This document shows positions 1 to 9,281 of a DNA stretch of 64,000 nt, piece after piece. Each line of letters opens with the position of its first letter. Position 1 is the stretch's first letter. Source of the DNA: Geodermatophilus sp. TF02-6 (GTDB lineage Bacteria; Actinomycetota; Actinomycetes; Mycobacteriales; Geodermatophilaceae); assembly GCF_003319115.1 (NCBI RefSeq), contig NZ_QOHF01000021.1, forward strand, positions 1 to 64,000, in the 5' to 3' direction. The position numbers and the translations under genes were made by a program. Under the pieces are notes generated by a model. That model was not told the origin of the DNA. It saw only the letters and a program-made list of their open reading frames with translations, and ran no database searches.

Positions 1-213
1 CGGCGGCGGGGGACGGCTCCTGGCCGCGGTGTCGGTCCCTGTGAGTGGGGGGCCGGAGGCTCCCCCGAGCAGGGACGGGGGCGTGGGGCTCCACGGCGGC
101 GGGGGACGGCTCCTGGCCGCGGTGTCGGTCCCTGTGAGTGGGGGGCCGGAGGCTCCCCCGAGCAGGGACGGGGGCGTGGGGCTCCACGGCGGCGGGGGAC
201 GGCTCCTGGCCGC
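1..213. repeat. 93-bp tandem repeat, about 2.3 copies, cut by the window edge
   Basis: The same 93-base unit recurs exactly: the 'ggacggctcctggccgcgg' segment begins near 11, 104 and 197. Each full unit contains an inverted repeat, GTCCCTG paired with CAGGGAC, around a G-rich/C-rich inner arm (GGGGGG against CCCCC), so it could fold into a hairpin. The third copy breaks off after 'gtgtcg' near 220, next to the 3' end of korB. More copies may lie upstream of the window. No gene is supported here; the open frame across it is a by-product of a repeat length divisible by three. Confidence 0.85.
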
Positions 214-216
214 GGT

Positions 217-234
217 GTCGTCCGGTAGGACGAC
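217..234 (-). terminator. short hairpin after korB
   Basis: A perfect 7-bp stem (GTCGTCC with GGACGAC) and a GGTA loop lie 5 bases beyond the korB stop codon on the minus strand. There is no T-run, as is usual for GC-rich actinobacterial terminators. Termination function is inferred. Confidence 0.4.
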
Positions 235-238
235 GATG

Positions 239-1323
239 TCACTGCACGGTCCAGGTGTCACCGCCGGCGAGCACCGCGCCCAGGTCGGCCGGGGAGGAGG
301 TGCGGGCCTGCTCGAGCTGGTCGGCCATCATCCGGTCGTAGGTCGGCTTCTGCACCGCCCGGAAGACGCCCATCGGCGTGTAGCGCAGGTCCTGGCCGGA
401 CAGCCGGGAGAGCGCGAACGCGTACGACGGGTCGGTCCGCGTGACGTCGTGGACGACGATGTCCTCCGCGGCGACCTGGTTGGTCTCGGCGATCCGCAGG
501 CCGCCGAACTCGTCGCGGACCACGCACGAGGCGCCGTCCGGACCGAACACCAGCGGCTCGCCGTGGACCAGCGGGATCGTCCACTGCCTGCCGGTGGCCG
601 GGTCCTTGAGCAGGTCGAAGGCGCCGTCGTTGAAGATGTTGCAGTTCTGGTAGATCTCCACCAGCGCGGTGCCCTGGTGCTCGGCGGCCTGGCGCAGCAC
701 GTCGGTGAGGCCCTTGCGGTCGGAGTCCATGGCCCGCCCGACGAAGGTGGCGTCGGCGCCCAGCGCCAGCGACACCGGGTTGAACGGGTGGTCCAGCGAG
801 CCCATCGGGGTGGACTTGGTGACCTTGCCGACCTCGCTGGTGGGCGAGTACTGGCCCTTGGTCAGCCCGTAGATCCGGTTGTTGAACAGCAGGATCTTCA
901 GGTTGACGTTGCGGCGCAGCGTGTGGATCAGGTGGTTGCCGCCGATGGACAGCGCGTCGCCGTCCCCGGTCACCACCCACACCGACAGGTCCGGTCGCGA
1001 GGCGGCCAGGCCGGTGGCGATCGCCGGCGCGCGGCCGTGGATCGAGTGCATCCCGTAGGTGTTCATGTAGTACGGGAAGCGCGAGGAGCAGCCGATGCCG
1101 GAGACGATGACCATGTCCTCGCGCGCGATCCCCAGGCTGGGCAGGAAGCTCTGGACCGCGTTGAGGATGACGTAGTCCCCGCAACCGGGGCACCAGCGGA
1201 CCTCCTGGTCGGTCTTGAGGTCCTTGGCCTTGAGGTCGGACCGCTTCTCGCCGTGGGCCTCGACCGAGGCGGCGATCGCGTCGGCGATGGGACCGTCGGC
1301 CGGCATGCCGAGGTCGATCGTGG

Positions 1324-1327
<4 letters not shown>
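239..1327 (-). CDS. korB: 2-oxoacid:ferredoxin oxidoreductase, beta subunit
   Basis: Beta subunit (362 aa) of a 2-oxoglutarate-type ferredoxin oxidoreductase, which decarboxylates a 2-oxoacid to its acyl-CoA with thiamine diphosphate and passes electrons to ferredoxin. Visible motifs are CPGCGDY (Cys46, Cys49), GIGCSSRFPYY (about 77-87) and the thiamine-diphosphate/Mg motif from GDGD (121-124) to NN (149-150). The GTG start overlaps the TGA of korA (GTGA), showing translational coupling. In actinobacteria KorAB commonly gives an alternative 2-oxoglutarate step in the TCA cycle; the exact substrate is not decided by sequence alone. Confidence 0.93.
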
Positions 1328-3249
<1,922 letters not shown>

Positions 3250-3451
3250 CACTGGTGCACCTCCACCGACCGAGGTTACGTGGCCGTCACATCCCGCGGG
3301 CCAGTGATGGGGACGACAATCAGGGACGGACGACTGCCCCCGCGTCCCCCCTTGCAACCCCGGGCGGTGTCGTTCCGCTCCGTGACCACGCTCGCAGACC
3401 ACCGGCCCGATTGCGGGGAACGGCGCTCCCGGTGCCGGCGTTGATCCGGGC

Positions 3452-4327
3452 GTGCAACGGTGGAACAACGGACTGAAGACCGCCGTGCTCCTCGGCCTGA
3501 TGGGCGGGATCATCCTGGCCGCCGGTTACCTCATCGGCCGAGGGCCCGGGCTGTTCATCGGGCTGCTGGTCGCGCTGGGCGTCAACGGCTACGCCTACTT
3601 CAACAGCGACAAGCTGGCCCTGCGCGCCATGCGCGCCTTCCCGGTGACCGAGACGCAGGCGCCGCAGTTCTACGCGATCGTGCGCGAGCTGGCCACCGAG
3701 GCCCGCCAGCCCATGCCGCGGCTGTACGTGAGCCCCACCGACCAGCCCAACGCCTTCGCCACCGGGCGCAACCCGCGCAACGCGGCCGTCTGCGTCACCC
3801 AGGGCATCCTCGAGCTGCTCGACCGGCGCGAGCTGCGCGGCGTCCTGGCCCACGAGCTGTCCCACGTCTACAACCGCGACATCCTGATCAGCTCGGTCGC
3901 CGGCGCGATGGCGACGGTGATCACCTACCTCGCGCACATGGCGATGTTCGCCTCGTTGTTCGGCGGCCGCTCCGACGACCGCGGCGGCGGCAACGCGTTG
4001 GGCAGCCTGCTGCTGGTGTTCCTCGGCCCGCTGGCCGCGGGCCTGGTGCAGATGGCGGTCAGCCGCAGCCGGGAGTACCAGGCCGACGCCTCGGGCGCGG
4101 TGCTCTCGCACGACCCGCTGGCGCTGGCCTCCGCGCTGCGCAAGATCGCTCGGGGGACGGCGGCCCACCCCCTGCCGCAGGATGATCGGCTGGTCACCCA
4201 GAGCCACCTGATGATCGCCAACCCGTTCCGCGGGCAGGGGCTGGCGTCGCTGTTCGCCACCCACCCGCCGATGCCCGACCGCATCGCCCGGCTGGAGCAG
4301 ATGGCCCGGGAGCTCGGCCAGGCCTGA
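3452..4327 (+). CDS. htpX: HtpX-family membrane zinc metalloprotease
   Basis: A 291-residue inner-membrane M48 protease that degrades misfolded membrane proteins. Two hydrophobic segments near the N-terminus (about 9-26 and 32-50) are followed by the zinc motif HELSH (134-138). Two more hydrophobic stretches come next (about 150-170 and 185-200), with the third-ligand region SREYQAD near 206. Start is GTG at 3452. The gene stands alone, divergent from korA and convergent with the YajQ-family gene, so it is probably monocistronic. Length matches the family. Confidence 0.95.
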   Translation: MQRWNNGLKTAVLLGLMGGIILAAGYLIGRGPGLFIGLLVALGVNGYAYFNSDKLALRAMRAFPVTETQAPQFYAIVRELATEARQPMPRLYVSPTDQPNAFATGRNPRNAAVCVTQGILELLDRRELRGVLAHELSHVYNRDILISSVAGAMATVITYLAHMAMFASLFGGRSDDRGGGNALGSLLLVFLGPLAAGLVQMAVSRSREYQADASGAVLSHDPLALASALRKIARGTAAHPLPQDDRLVTQSHLMIANPFRGQGLASLFATHPPMPDRIARLEQMARELGQA

Positions 4328-4348
4328 GCTCCCGCGGGAGGGACAGCA

Positions 4349-4364
4349 CGCCCCGGCCGGGGCG
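4349..4364. terminator. GC palindrome between htpX and the YajQ-family gene
   Basis: A perfect 16-base palindrome (CGCCCCGGCCGGGGCG) lies 22 bases after the htpX stop, preceded by CTCCCGCGGGAG at 4330. It sits between convergent genes, a natural place for a bidirectional terminator. The rest of the roughly 250-base gap (to 4577) shows nothing recognisable. Confidence 0.4.
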
Positions 4365-4577
4365 GTGCAGCCCGTCACCCGGGTCGTGCTGTGTCCGCTG
4401 CGGTGATCCGCCGGCCACCGGGATCACCCAGCCGTCCGCGCCGCACGTCCTCGGTGTCGGCTGTCCGCCTGGCTCAGTGCTCTCGGTCGTGTGCGCCGGT
4501 GACGACAGCTGGTGCAGGGAGCGCCCCACCCTCACCGGCCGTGGCCGGTCGGGCGGCCCTGCGGCTGGTCCGGTTGC

Positions 4578-5069
4578 TCAGCGGTAGTTGTCGAACTGCA
4601 GCGCGACGTCGAGGTCCTTGCCGCGCAGCAGCTGCTGGACCGCCTGCAGGTCGTCCCGCTTCTTGCCGCTCACCCGCAACTGGTCACCCTGGACCTGCGC
4701 CTGGACGCCCTTCGGCCCCTCGTCCCGGATGATCTTGGCGATCTTCTTCGCGGTGTCGGACGCGATGCCCTGCTTGATGCGGGCGGAGATCTTGTAGCTC
4801 TTCCCCGACGACTGCGGCTCGCCGGCGTCCAGCGCCTTGAGCGAGATCTTCCGCTTGACCAGCTTGTCCTTGAAGACGTCCAGGGCCGCGGTGACGCGTT
4901 CCTCGGTGTCCGCTGACAGCGTCACGCCGTCCTCACCGGCCCAGGCGATGCTCGCGTTGGTGCCCCGGAAGTCGAAACGCTGCGCCAGCTCCTTGGCGGC
5001 CTGGTTGAGGGCGTTGTCGACCTCCTGGCGGTCGACCTTGCTCACCACGTCGAACGACGAGTCGGCCAT
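4578..5069 (-). CDS. YajQ-family cyclic-di-GMP/nucleotide-binding protein
   Basis: A 163-aa member of the YajQ (DUF520) family: it opens [20 protein letters not shown], has the [11 protein letters not shown] segment, and ends in ALQFDNYR, all hallmark family blocks. Proteins of this family bind nucleotides, and some members have been reported to bind cyclic di-GMP; the role here is unproven. The ATG at 5069 has a strong GGAGGAG 8-14 bases upstream. A GGDEF/EAL gene lies 1.3 kb away, but no operon link is visible. Confidence 0.93.
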   Translation of the reverse strand: MADSSFDVVSKVDRQEVDNALNQAAKELAQRFDFRGTNASIAWAGEDGVTLSADTEERVTAALDVFKDKLVKRKISLKALDAGEPQSSGKSYKISARIKQGIASDTAKKIAKIIRDEGPKGVQAQVQGDQLRVSGKKRDDLQAVQQLLRGKDLDVALQFDNYR

Positions 5070-5141
5070 GTCCGATCTGCTCCTCCCTGTCGGTCCGCGC
5101 GCCACCCGGGACACCGGCGCAGGCCGGTCCCCGCCGTCTTG

Positions 5142-5147
5142 TACGCT
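5142..5147 (+). promoter_or_regulatory. candidate -10 box for tRNA-Tyr
   Basis: TACGCT lies 18 bases before the tRNA, in a good position for a -10 box. No clear -35 box is visible at the usual distance, so this is tentative. Confidence 0.35.
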
Positions 5148-5164
5148 CGTGCGGTACCAACCAC

Positions 5165-5246
5165 GGCGGGTTGCCCGAGTGGCCAATGGGAGCGGACTGT
5201 AAATCCGTCGGCACAGCCTACGAAGGTTCGAATCCTTCACCCGCCA
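5165..5246 (+). tRNA. tRNA-Tyr (GUA)
   Basis: An 82-base class II tRNA. The acceptor stem is GGCGGGT with ACCCGCC, the discriminator is A, the anticodon loop is CTGTAAA (anticodon GTA), there is a long variable arm, and the T-loop is GTTCGAATC. CCA is not encoded. It lies between the divergent YajQ-family gene and the convergent TadE/TadG-like gene. Confidence 0.97.
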
Positions 5247-5258
5247 CGCCTGGTACCC

Positions 5259-5291
5259 GCGGCCCCCGACCTCGACGAGGTCGGGGGCCGC
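5259..5291. terminator. terminator hairpin after tRNA-Tyr
   Basis: A near-perfect stem (GCGGCCCCCGACCT with its complement AGGTCGGGGGCCGC) around a short CGACG loop lies 13 bases after the tRNA. It is also 9 bases beyond the stop of the minus-strand TadE/TadG-like gene, so it can serve both directions. Confidence 0.75.
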
Positions 5292-5299
5292 ACCGCTTC

Positions 5300-5731
5300 T
5301 CAGGGGGCGGTCGGTGCGCGGGCACTGGCGACGGCGGTGCGCTCCAGCGGCTCCCCGCCCAGGAACAGCCAGCCGAACGCGATCTGCACGTACCGCGTGC
5401 ACCGCACGGTGACCTCCACCCCGTCGGTCGCGGTCGACCAGGAGTCGAGCGCGGTGCCACCGTCGGCCAGCTGGTCGGCCACGGCGGCCTGGGTGCTCAC
5501 GCGGGTGAGCGGCAACGCCGTCCCGACCCCCGTCGCGTAGACCGCTGCCTCGTCGGTCGCGTTGGCCGCCGCCAGCGCCGCGCCGTCGCAGACCGACTGC
5601 ACCTGCTGCTGCTCGAGGAAGGCGTCGGACGCCGCCACGGCGCCGAAGGCCATCAGCGCGGCCACCAGCCAGCACACCAGGACCAGCGGCAGCGTCGAGC
5701 CCCGCTCGGCGGCGTCCCCGTCCCGTCGCAC
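5300..5731 (-). CDS. TadE/TadG-like pilus-assembly or secreted protein
   Basis: A predicted 143-aa protein. It begins with a short charged segment ending in ERGS, then a hydrophobic helix (about 13-33, [19 protein letters not shown]), then [19 protein letters not shown]. That pattern of one membrane anchor followed by a D/E-rich 'DGAALAAA' segment is typical of TadE/TadG-like pseudopilin-related proteins. Start is the GTG at 5731, chosen because coding character and the ERGS boundary begin there; no strong ribosome binding site is seen and the frame is open further upstream. No other tad genes are nearby, so its partner machinery is not shown. Confidence 0.6.
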   Translation of the reverse strand: MRRDGDAAERGSTLPLVLVCWLVAALMAFGAVAASDAFLEQQQVQSVCDGAALAAANATDEAAVYATGVGTALPLTRVSTQAAVADQLADGGTALDSWSTATDGVEVTVRCTRYVQIAFGWLFLGGEPLERTAVASARAPTAP

Positions 5732-5770
5732 GCGGCGCAGCGTAGGGGCGGCGCCGGCCTCTCCACGACC

Positions 5771-5844
5771 TGTGGACGGCGGTGTGGACGGTTGTGGACC
5801 CGATCGGGGGAACGCCGGTCGCAGCGGTGCCGGCCTGTGGACCC
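5771..5844. promoter_or_regulatory. cluster of four DnaA-box-like TGTGGAC motifs
   Basis: TGTGGACGG (5771-5779), TGTGGACGG (5783-5791), TGTGGACCC (5793-5801) and TGTGGACCC (5836-5844) lie within 74 bases in the same orientation. Their complements, for example CCGTCCACA, fit the loose actinobacterial DnaA box (Y-Y-R-TCCACA). None matches the strongest form, TTGTCCACA, exactly. A DnaA-binding or other regulatory role is inferred. Confidence 0.4.
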
Positions 5845-5999
5845 CGCTCGACACAGCCGGCTCGCGACACGGCAGGACGCTCGGGCGCCCCACCCGGCCC
5901 ACCCGTGTCGGGTGTCCCCTCACCGGGTGACGGGATGCCACGTGTGGCGACGGAGAGTGACGACATGACGGGCGTCGACCGCGTTGTGATCTTCGGCGC

Positions 6000-6029
6000 T
6001 TGTCCCGATCGGGTGACGGGCAGCAATCT
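6000..6029 (+). promoter_or_regulatory. possible promoter of the repeat-peptide gene
   Basis: TTGTCC (6000-6005) and CAATCT (6024-6029) are 18 bases apart. A CCCGATCGGG palindrome (6004-6013) overlaps the -35 region, where an operator could act. The match to the consensus is modest, so this is only a candidate. Confidence 0.25.
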
Positions 6030-6114
6030 CTCGGGCGCGGTCCGTACCCAACGCTCTGCCCCCGCGCCTGGACGACTGCGCCATCGAGCAGTCCTTCATG
6101 CCTGAGGAGGCGTC

Positions 6115-6204
6115 ATGAACACGCAGCGTGGGTCCAAGTGGGGTCGGGGCTCGAAGTGGGGTCGGGGCTCGAAGTGGGGTCGCGGCTCCAAGTGGGGCTG
6201 CTGA
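6115..6204 (+). CDS. 29-residue cationic peptide with four RGSKWG repeats
   Basis: The gene reads MNTQ, then RGSKWG four times, then C and a stop. A very strong ribosome binding site (GAGGAGG) ends 4 bases before the ATG. The four 18-base units differ at several third positions (CGT/CGG/CGG/CGC for Arg, GGG/GGC for Gly, TCC/TCG for Ser, GGT/GGC for Gly), yet every change is synonymous. This indicates selection on the peptide rather than fresh DNA slippage. The product has eight basic residues, four Trp, no acidic residue and a C-terminal Cys; it has no signal peptide or membrane segment. A terminator hairpin follows 18 bases later, so it is a separate short transcript upstream of a GGDEF/EAL gene. 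I do not recognise the family. A modified-peptide precursor, nucleic-acid-binding peptide, antimicrobial peptide or regulatory leader are all possible. Confidence 0.7.
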   Translation: MNTQRGSKWGRGSKWGRGSKWGRGSKWGC

Positions 6205-6222
6205 GCCGAATCCGGTCATCCA

Positions 6223-6254
6223 GGGCGGCCGGTCCCGAGACGGACCGGCCGCCC
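6223..6254 (+). terminator. terminator hairpin after the repeat peptide
   Basis: A perfect 12-bp stem, GGGCGGCCGGTC with GACCGGCCGCCC, closes an 8-base loop starting 18 bases after the peptide stop. It separates the peptide transcript from the GGDEF/EAL gene, or could be an attenuator if transcription reads through. Confidence 0.7.
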
Positions 6255-6368
6255 ACTCCGGGTCGGGACCGGTTGCCCCTTTCGGGTCGGTCGCGGCTCT
6301 GCAGGGTCGACCCGCTGTTAGCCTCGGCGCGCTCTCCTCCCGCCGCAGGACTCCCTCCCAGAATCCGG

Positions 6369-8912
6369 GTGACGTTGCCCAGTCCCGAGCCGCGTGCGCC
6401 ATCAGCATGGACCGCGCCACTGCATCCATGGCTCATCGCCGGAGGTGGGACCCTCATGGCGGCCCTCGCGGCTGCCCTGGTCCTCCCCGGTGCCGAGACG
6501 AGGTTCGATCCGGTCGCCTTCCTGATCGTCACGGCCGCGTTCTTCGTCACCGAGTCGGTCTCGTTGCACGTGGAGTTCAGGCGTCAGACGTGGCTGTGGT
6601 CGGTCAGTGAGTTCGCACTGACGATCGCCCTGGTCGAGGTCGGCGGTCTGTGGGCTGCCGTCGCCCGCGCCGTGGGACTCGGGCTCAGCCTGTTGGTGCA
6701 GCGGTATGCCCCGGCGAAGGCCCTCTTCAACATCGCGGTCGCCGTCCTCGAGGTCGCCGTGGCCGTCGCCGTCCTCGAGGTCCTGCCCTTCGACGACCTC
6801 GCCGAACCGGGCAGCTGGCTGTCCCTGATGATCGCCGTCCTCGTCGCCGACGTGGTCGGGACGCCTCCTGTCATGGCGGCGATCCGACTCAGTGGGGGCA
6901 ATCCGAACCGGCGCATGTGGCAGGAGCTCCTCCTCCCGGTGGCCGTCGTCGGCCCCTTCGCCGTGTCGGTGGCCATCGTCGCTCTGATGCTCACCTCCCA
7001 GACCCCGTGGGCCTCCGTGCTCATGCTGCCGGCGGCCGCGGCGGTCATCCTGCTGTTCCGACGGTTCGCCGGCGTCGCCCGCGAGTCGAAGACACTCGAG
7101 CGGGTCTACGAGTTCGCCCGTCGCGTGGAGCAGGTCGGCTCCGACGAGGACGGCACCGGCCGGATCGTCGAGGCGGTCAAGGAGCTGCTCAACGCCGAGC
7201 GCGTGGCCCTGTGGCTGCCGCCCTACCTGGACGAGGGGCCCCGGCTGGTGGTCGCGTCCGACGACGGCCGCGACTGGTACGACGGCCCCAGCGACCCCGA
7301 CGACCCCATCCGCCGGCGCGCCACCGACGGGACGGTCGACGGCCCGGTGCTGCTCTCCCTGGCGCGGGCGACCGAGGAGGAGGCGGCCGCGCTGACCCGC
7401 CGCGGAGCCGAGGACCTCCTCGCCGCCCCGGTGACCACCGCCGCGGGGGAGCCGGGCTACCTCGAGGTCTGCGACCGCCGCAGCGACCTCGTCTCCTTCG
7501 CCGACGGCGACCGCGCCGCCCTGGACTCGATGCTGACCCACGTCAACGCGGCGATCCGGCAGCAGCAGCTGCTCGCCCAGATCCGCCACGACGCCGACCA
7601 CGACCGGCTCACCGGGCTGCCCAACCGGCAGCGTCTCGCCGTGGAGATCGAGCAACTGCTGGCCGCGGACCCGGTCGCCGGACGGGCTGGGCTGATCCTC
7701 GCCGCGCTCGACAACTACACCGAGGTCACCGACACCCTCGGGCACGCGGCCAGCGACGAGCTGCTGCTCGTGACGGCCGGCCTGCTGCGCGAGCACGCCC
7801 CGCCCCAGGCCCTGGTCGCCCGCATGGAGGGCGACCAGTTCGCCGTCCTCCTGCCCGGGCTCTCCCTGCAGGCCACCGAGCGGGCCGCCCGCCGGCTGCG
7901 CGAGGCGACGTCGACCCGCGCCCGGGTGGCCGGTCTGGACCTCGAGGTCACGCTCACCATCGGCGTCGCGGCGGCCCCGGTGCACGGCGCCGACGTCGGC
8001 ACGCTCATGCAACGGGCCGACGTCGCCCTGCTGGCCGCCGGATCCAGCGGCGTGGCCAGCTACCACCCGGTGCTCGACCAGCAGAGCCTGCGCCGCCTGC
8101 AGCTGGGCACCGAGCTCGAGCAGGCGATGACCGACGGCCAGATCGGCGTCGTCTTCCAGCCGATCATCGACGCCCGGACCTCCGACATCGTCTCGGTCGA
8201 GACGCTGGTCCGCTGGGCGCACCCCCGCTACGGCTCGGTCGCGCCGGACGACTTCATCCACCTGGCCGAGCAGATCGGCCGGATCGGCCCGCTCACCGAC
8301 CACGTCCTCGACCTCGCGCTGGCCCGCTGCCGCCGCTGGTTGGACCAGGACATCGCGCTGTCGGTGGCGGTCAACCTCTCCGCGCGGTGCCTGACCGAGC
8401 CGGACCTGGTCGACCGCGTGCGGCGGGCGCTGCGACGCCACGGCGTCCCCGGCGAGCTGCTCACCCTGGAGCTGACCGAGGGCAGCGTCGTCGACGACTC
8501 GGTCCGCAGCAGCACCGTCCTGGCCGACCTGCACGCCCTGGGCCTGCGGCTGTCGATGGACGACTTCGGCACCGGCTACTCGTCGCTGTCCCAGCTGCGG
8601 CAGCTGCCGATCGACGAGGTGAAGATCGACAAGTCCTTCGTGCTGGGCATGTCCACCAGCCAGGGCGAGTCGTTCATCGCCCGCTCGATCATCGAGTTGG
8701 CGCACAACCTGGGGCTGCGGGTGGTCGCCGAGGGCGTCGAGGACGAGCTGACCCGCAACCTGCTGGCCGACATGGGCTGCGACAAGCTGCAGGGCTTCCT
8801 GGTCAGCCGGCCGCTGCCCGACGAGCGGCTGGAGGCCTGGCTGCTGGCCCGTACCGGCGTGCGGTCGGCGGTACCCGGCATCCCCCACCGCCGGCTGTTC
8901 ATGCGCACCTGA
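6369..8912 (+). CDS. membrane protein with degenerate GGDEF and EAL domains
   Basis: About 847 aa from the GTG at 6369; the start is uncertain because the frame is open from 6000 and no clear ribosome binding site is seen. An N-terminal block of several hydrophobic helices (about 15-225) is followed by a GAF-like sensor region (about 255-400), a GGDEF domain from about 407 (DHDRLTGLPNR) and an EAL domain from about 590 to the end. The GGDEF signature reads MEGDQF, so diguanylate cyclase activity is probably lost. The EAL side keeps the catalytic Glu (ETLVRW), DDFGTGYSS near 731, KIDKSF and AEGVED, so it may be an active cyclic-di-GMP phosphodiesterase. It probably lowers cyclic di-GMP at the membrane. 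Confidence 0.85.
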   Translation: MTLPSPEPRAPSAWTAPLHPWLIAGGGTLMAALAAALVLPGAETRFDPVAFLIVTAAFFVTESVSLHVEFRRQTWLWSVSEFALTIALVEVGGLWAAVARAVGLGLSLLVQRYAPAKALFNIAVAVLEVAVAVAVLEVLPFDDLAEPGSWLSLMIAVLVADVVGTPPVMAAIRLSGGNPNRRMWQELLLPVAVVGPFAVSVAIVALMLTSQTPWASVLMLPAAAAVILLFRRFAGVARESKTLERVYEFARRVEQVGSDEDGTGRIVEAVKELLNAERVALWLPPYLDEGPRLVVASDDGRDWYDGPSDPDDPIRRRATDGTVDGPVLLSLARATEEEAAALTRRGAEDLLAAPVTTAAGEPGYLEVCDRRSDLVSFADGDRAALDSMLTHVNAAIRQQQLLAQIRHDADHDRLTGLPNRQRLAVEIEQLLAADPVAGRAGLILAALDNYTEVTDTLGHAASDELLLVTAGLLREHAPPQALVARMEGDQFAVLLPGLSLQATERAARRLREATSTRARVAGLDLEVTLTIGVAAAPVHGADVGTLMQRADVALLAAGSSGVASYHPVLDQQSLRRLQLGTELEQAMTDGQIGVVFQPIIDARTSDIVSVETLVRWAHPRYGSVAPDDFIHLAEQIGRIGPLTDHVLDLALARCRRWLDQDIALSVAVNLSARCLTEPDLVDRVRRALRRHGVPGELLTLELTEGSVVDDSVRSSTVLADLHALGLRLSMDDFGTGYSSLSQLRQLPIDEVKIDKSFVLGMSTSQGESFIARSIIELAHNLGLRVVAEGVEDELTRNLLADMGCDKLQGFLVSRPLPDERLEAWLLARTGVRSAVPGIPHRRLFMRT

Positions 8913-8951
8913 CGCGCCAGGCCCCCCGCGGCAGGCCCGGGAGGCGTCGGG

Positions 8952-8957
8952 TAGAGT
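8952..8957 (+). promoter_or_regulatory. candidate -10 box for tRNA-Thr
   Basis: TAGAGT lies 19 bases before tRNA-Thr, well placed as a -10 element. No good -35 box is seen. tRNA-Thr and tRNA-Met may be co-transcribed from here. Confidence 0.4.
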
Positions 8958-8976
8958 TCCCGACGGCTCGAAGCCC

Positions 8977-9049
8977 GCCCCTTTAGCTCAGTCGGCAGAG
9001 CGTCTCCATGGTAAGGAGAAGGTCTACGGTTCGATTCCGTAAAGGGGCT
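8977..9049 (+). tRNA. tRNA-Thr (GGU)
   Basis: A 73-base tRNA with acceptor stem GCCCCTT/AAGGGGC and discriminator T. The anticodon stem TCTCC/GGAGA holds the loop ATGGTAA (anticodon GGT), and the T-loop is GTTCGATTC. CCA is not encoded. Confidence 0.97.
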
Positions 9050-9108
9050 CCGACACAGGTAGGCTGACCGACCGGTCCAGTCGTGAGACCGGGCCGCACG
9101 GTCGTCCC

Positions 9109-9182
9109 GGCGGTGTAGCTCAGCCTGGCAGAGCAAGCGGCTCATAATCGCTGTGTCACCGGTTCAAATCCGGTCACCGCTA
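9109..9182 (+). tRNA. tRNA-Met (CAU), elongator type
   Basis: A 74-base tRNA with anticodon loop CTCATAA (anticodon CAT) and T-loop GTTCAAATC. The acceptor stem GGCGGTG/CACCGCT starts with a G-T (G-U) pair, and the anticodon stem lacks the three G-C pairs of initiator tRNA, so I call it elongator Met. A lysidine-modified tRNA-Ile (CAU) cannot be excluded from the sequence alone, though the tRNA-Thr/tRNA-Met/rpmG order is common in actinobacteria. Confidence 0.92.
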
Positions 9183-9186
9183 CTCT

Positions 9187-9215
9187 CGACGGACCCCGCA
9201 CCCCGGGGTCCGTCG
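9187..9215 (+). terminator. hairpin after tRNA-Met
   Basis: An 11-bp stem, CGACGGACCCC with GGGGTCCGTCG, begins 4 bases after the tRNA. It probably ends or processes the tRNA transcript before rpmG. Confidence 0.6.
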
Positions 9216-9281
9216 GTGTGCCGGGCACCCGCCCGCACAACCGGGCCGGCCGGCCCGTCCCGACAAGGCGAGGAGAGCTCC

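Larger units (their letters stand above)
5732..6114. other. 383-base non-coding region with DnaA-box-like cluster and two palindromes
   Basis: This gap between the TadE/TadG-like gene and the repeat peptide holds four TGTGGAC motifs (5771-5844) and two copies of the palindrome CCCGATCGGG (5799-5808, 6004-6013). A possible TTGTCC (6000-6005) and CAATCT (6024-6029) pair with 18-base spacing could be the peptide promoter. A 46-codon frame (5965-6105) is open, but nothing else supports it. Confidence 0.5.

Noticed and set aside
5965-6105. A 46-codon frame ([19 protein letters not shown]...) before the repeat peptide
   Set aside because: A weak GGAGAG lies upstream, but the frame crosses the likely peptide promoter and has no coding signature.
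6205-6368. Possible cyclic-di-GMP riboswitch before the GGDEF/EAL gene
   Set aside because: None of the conserved bases of known cyclic-di-GMP riboswitch classes can be found; only the terminator-like stem is present.
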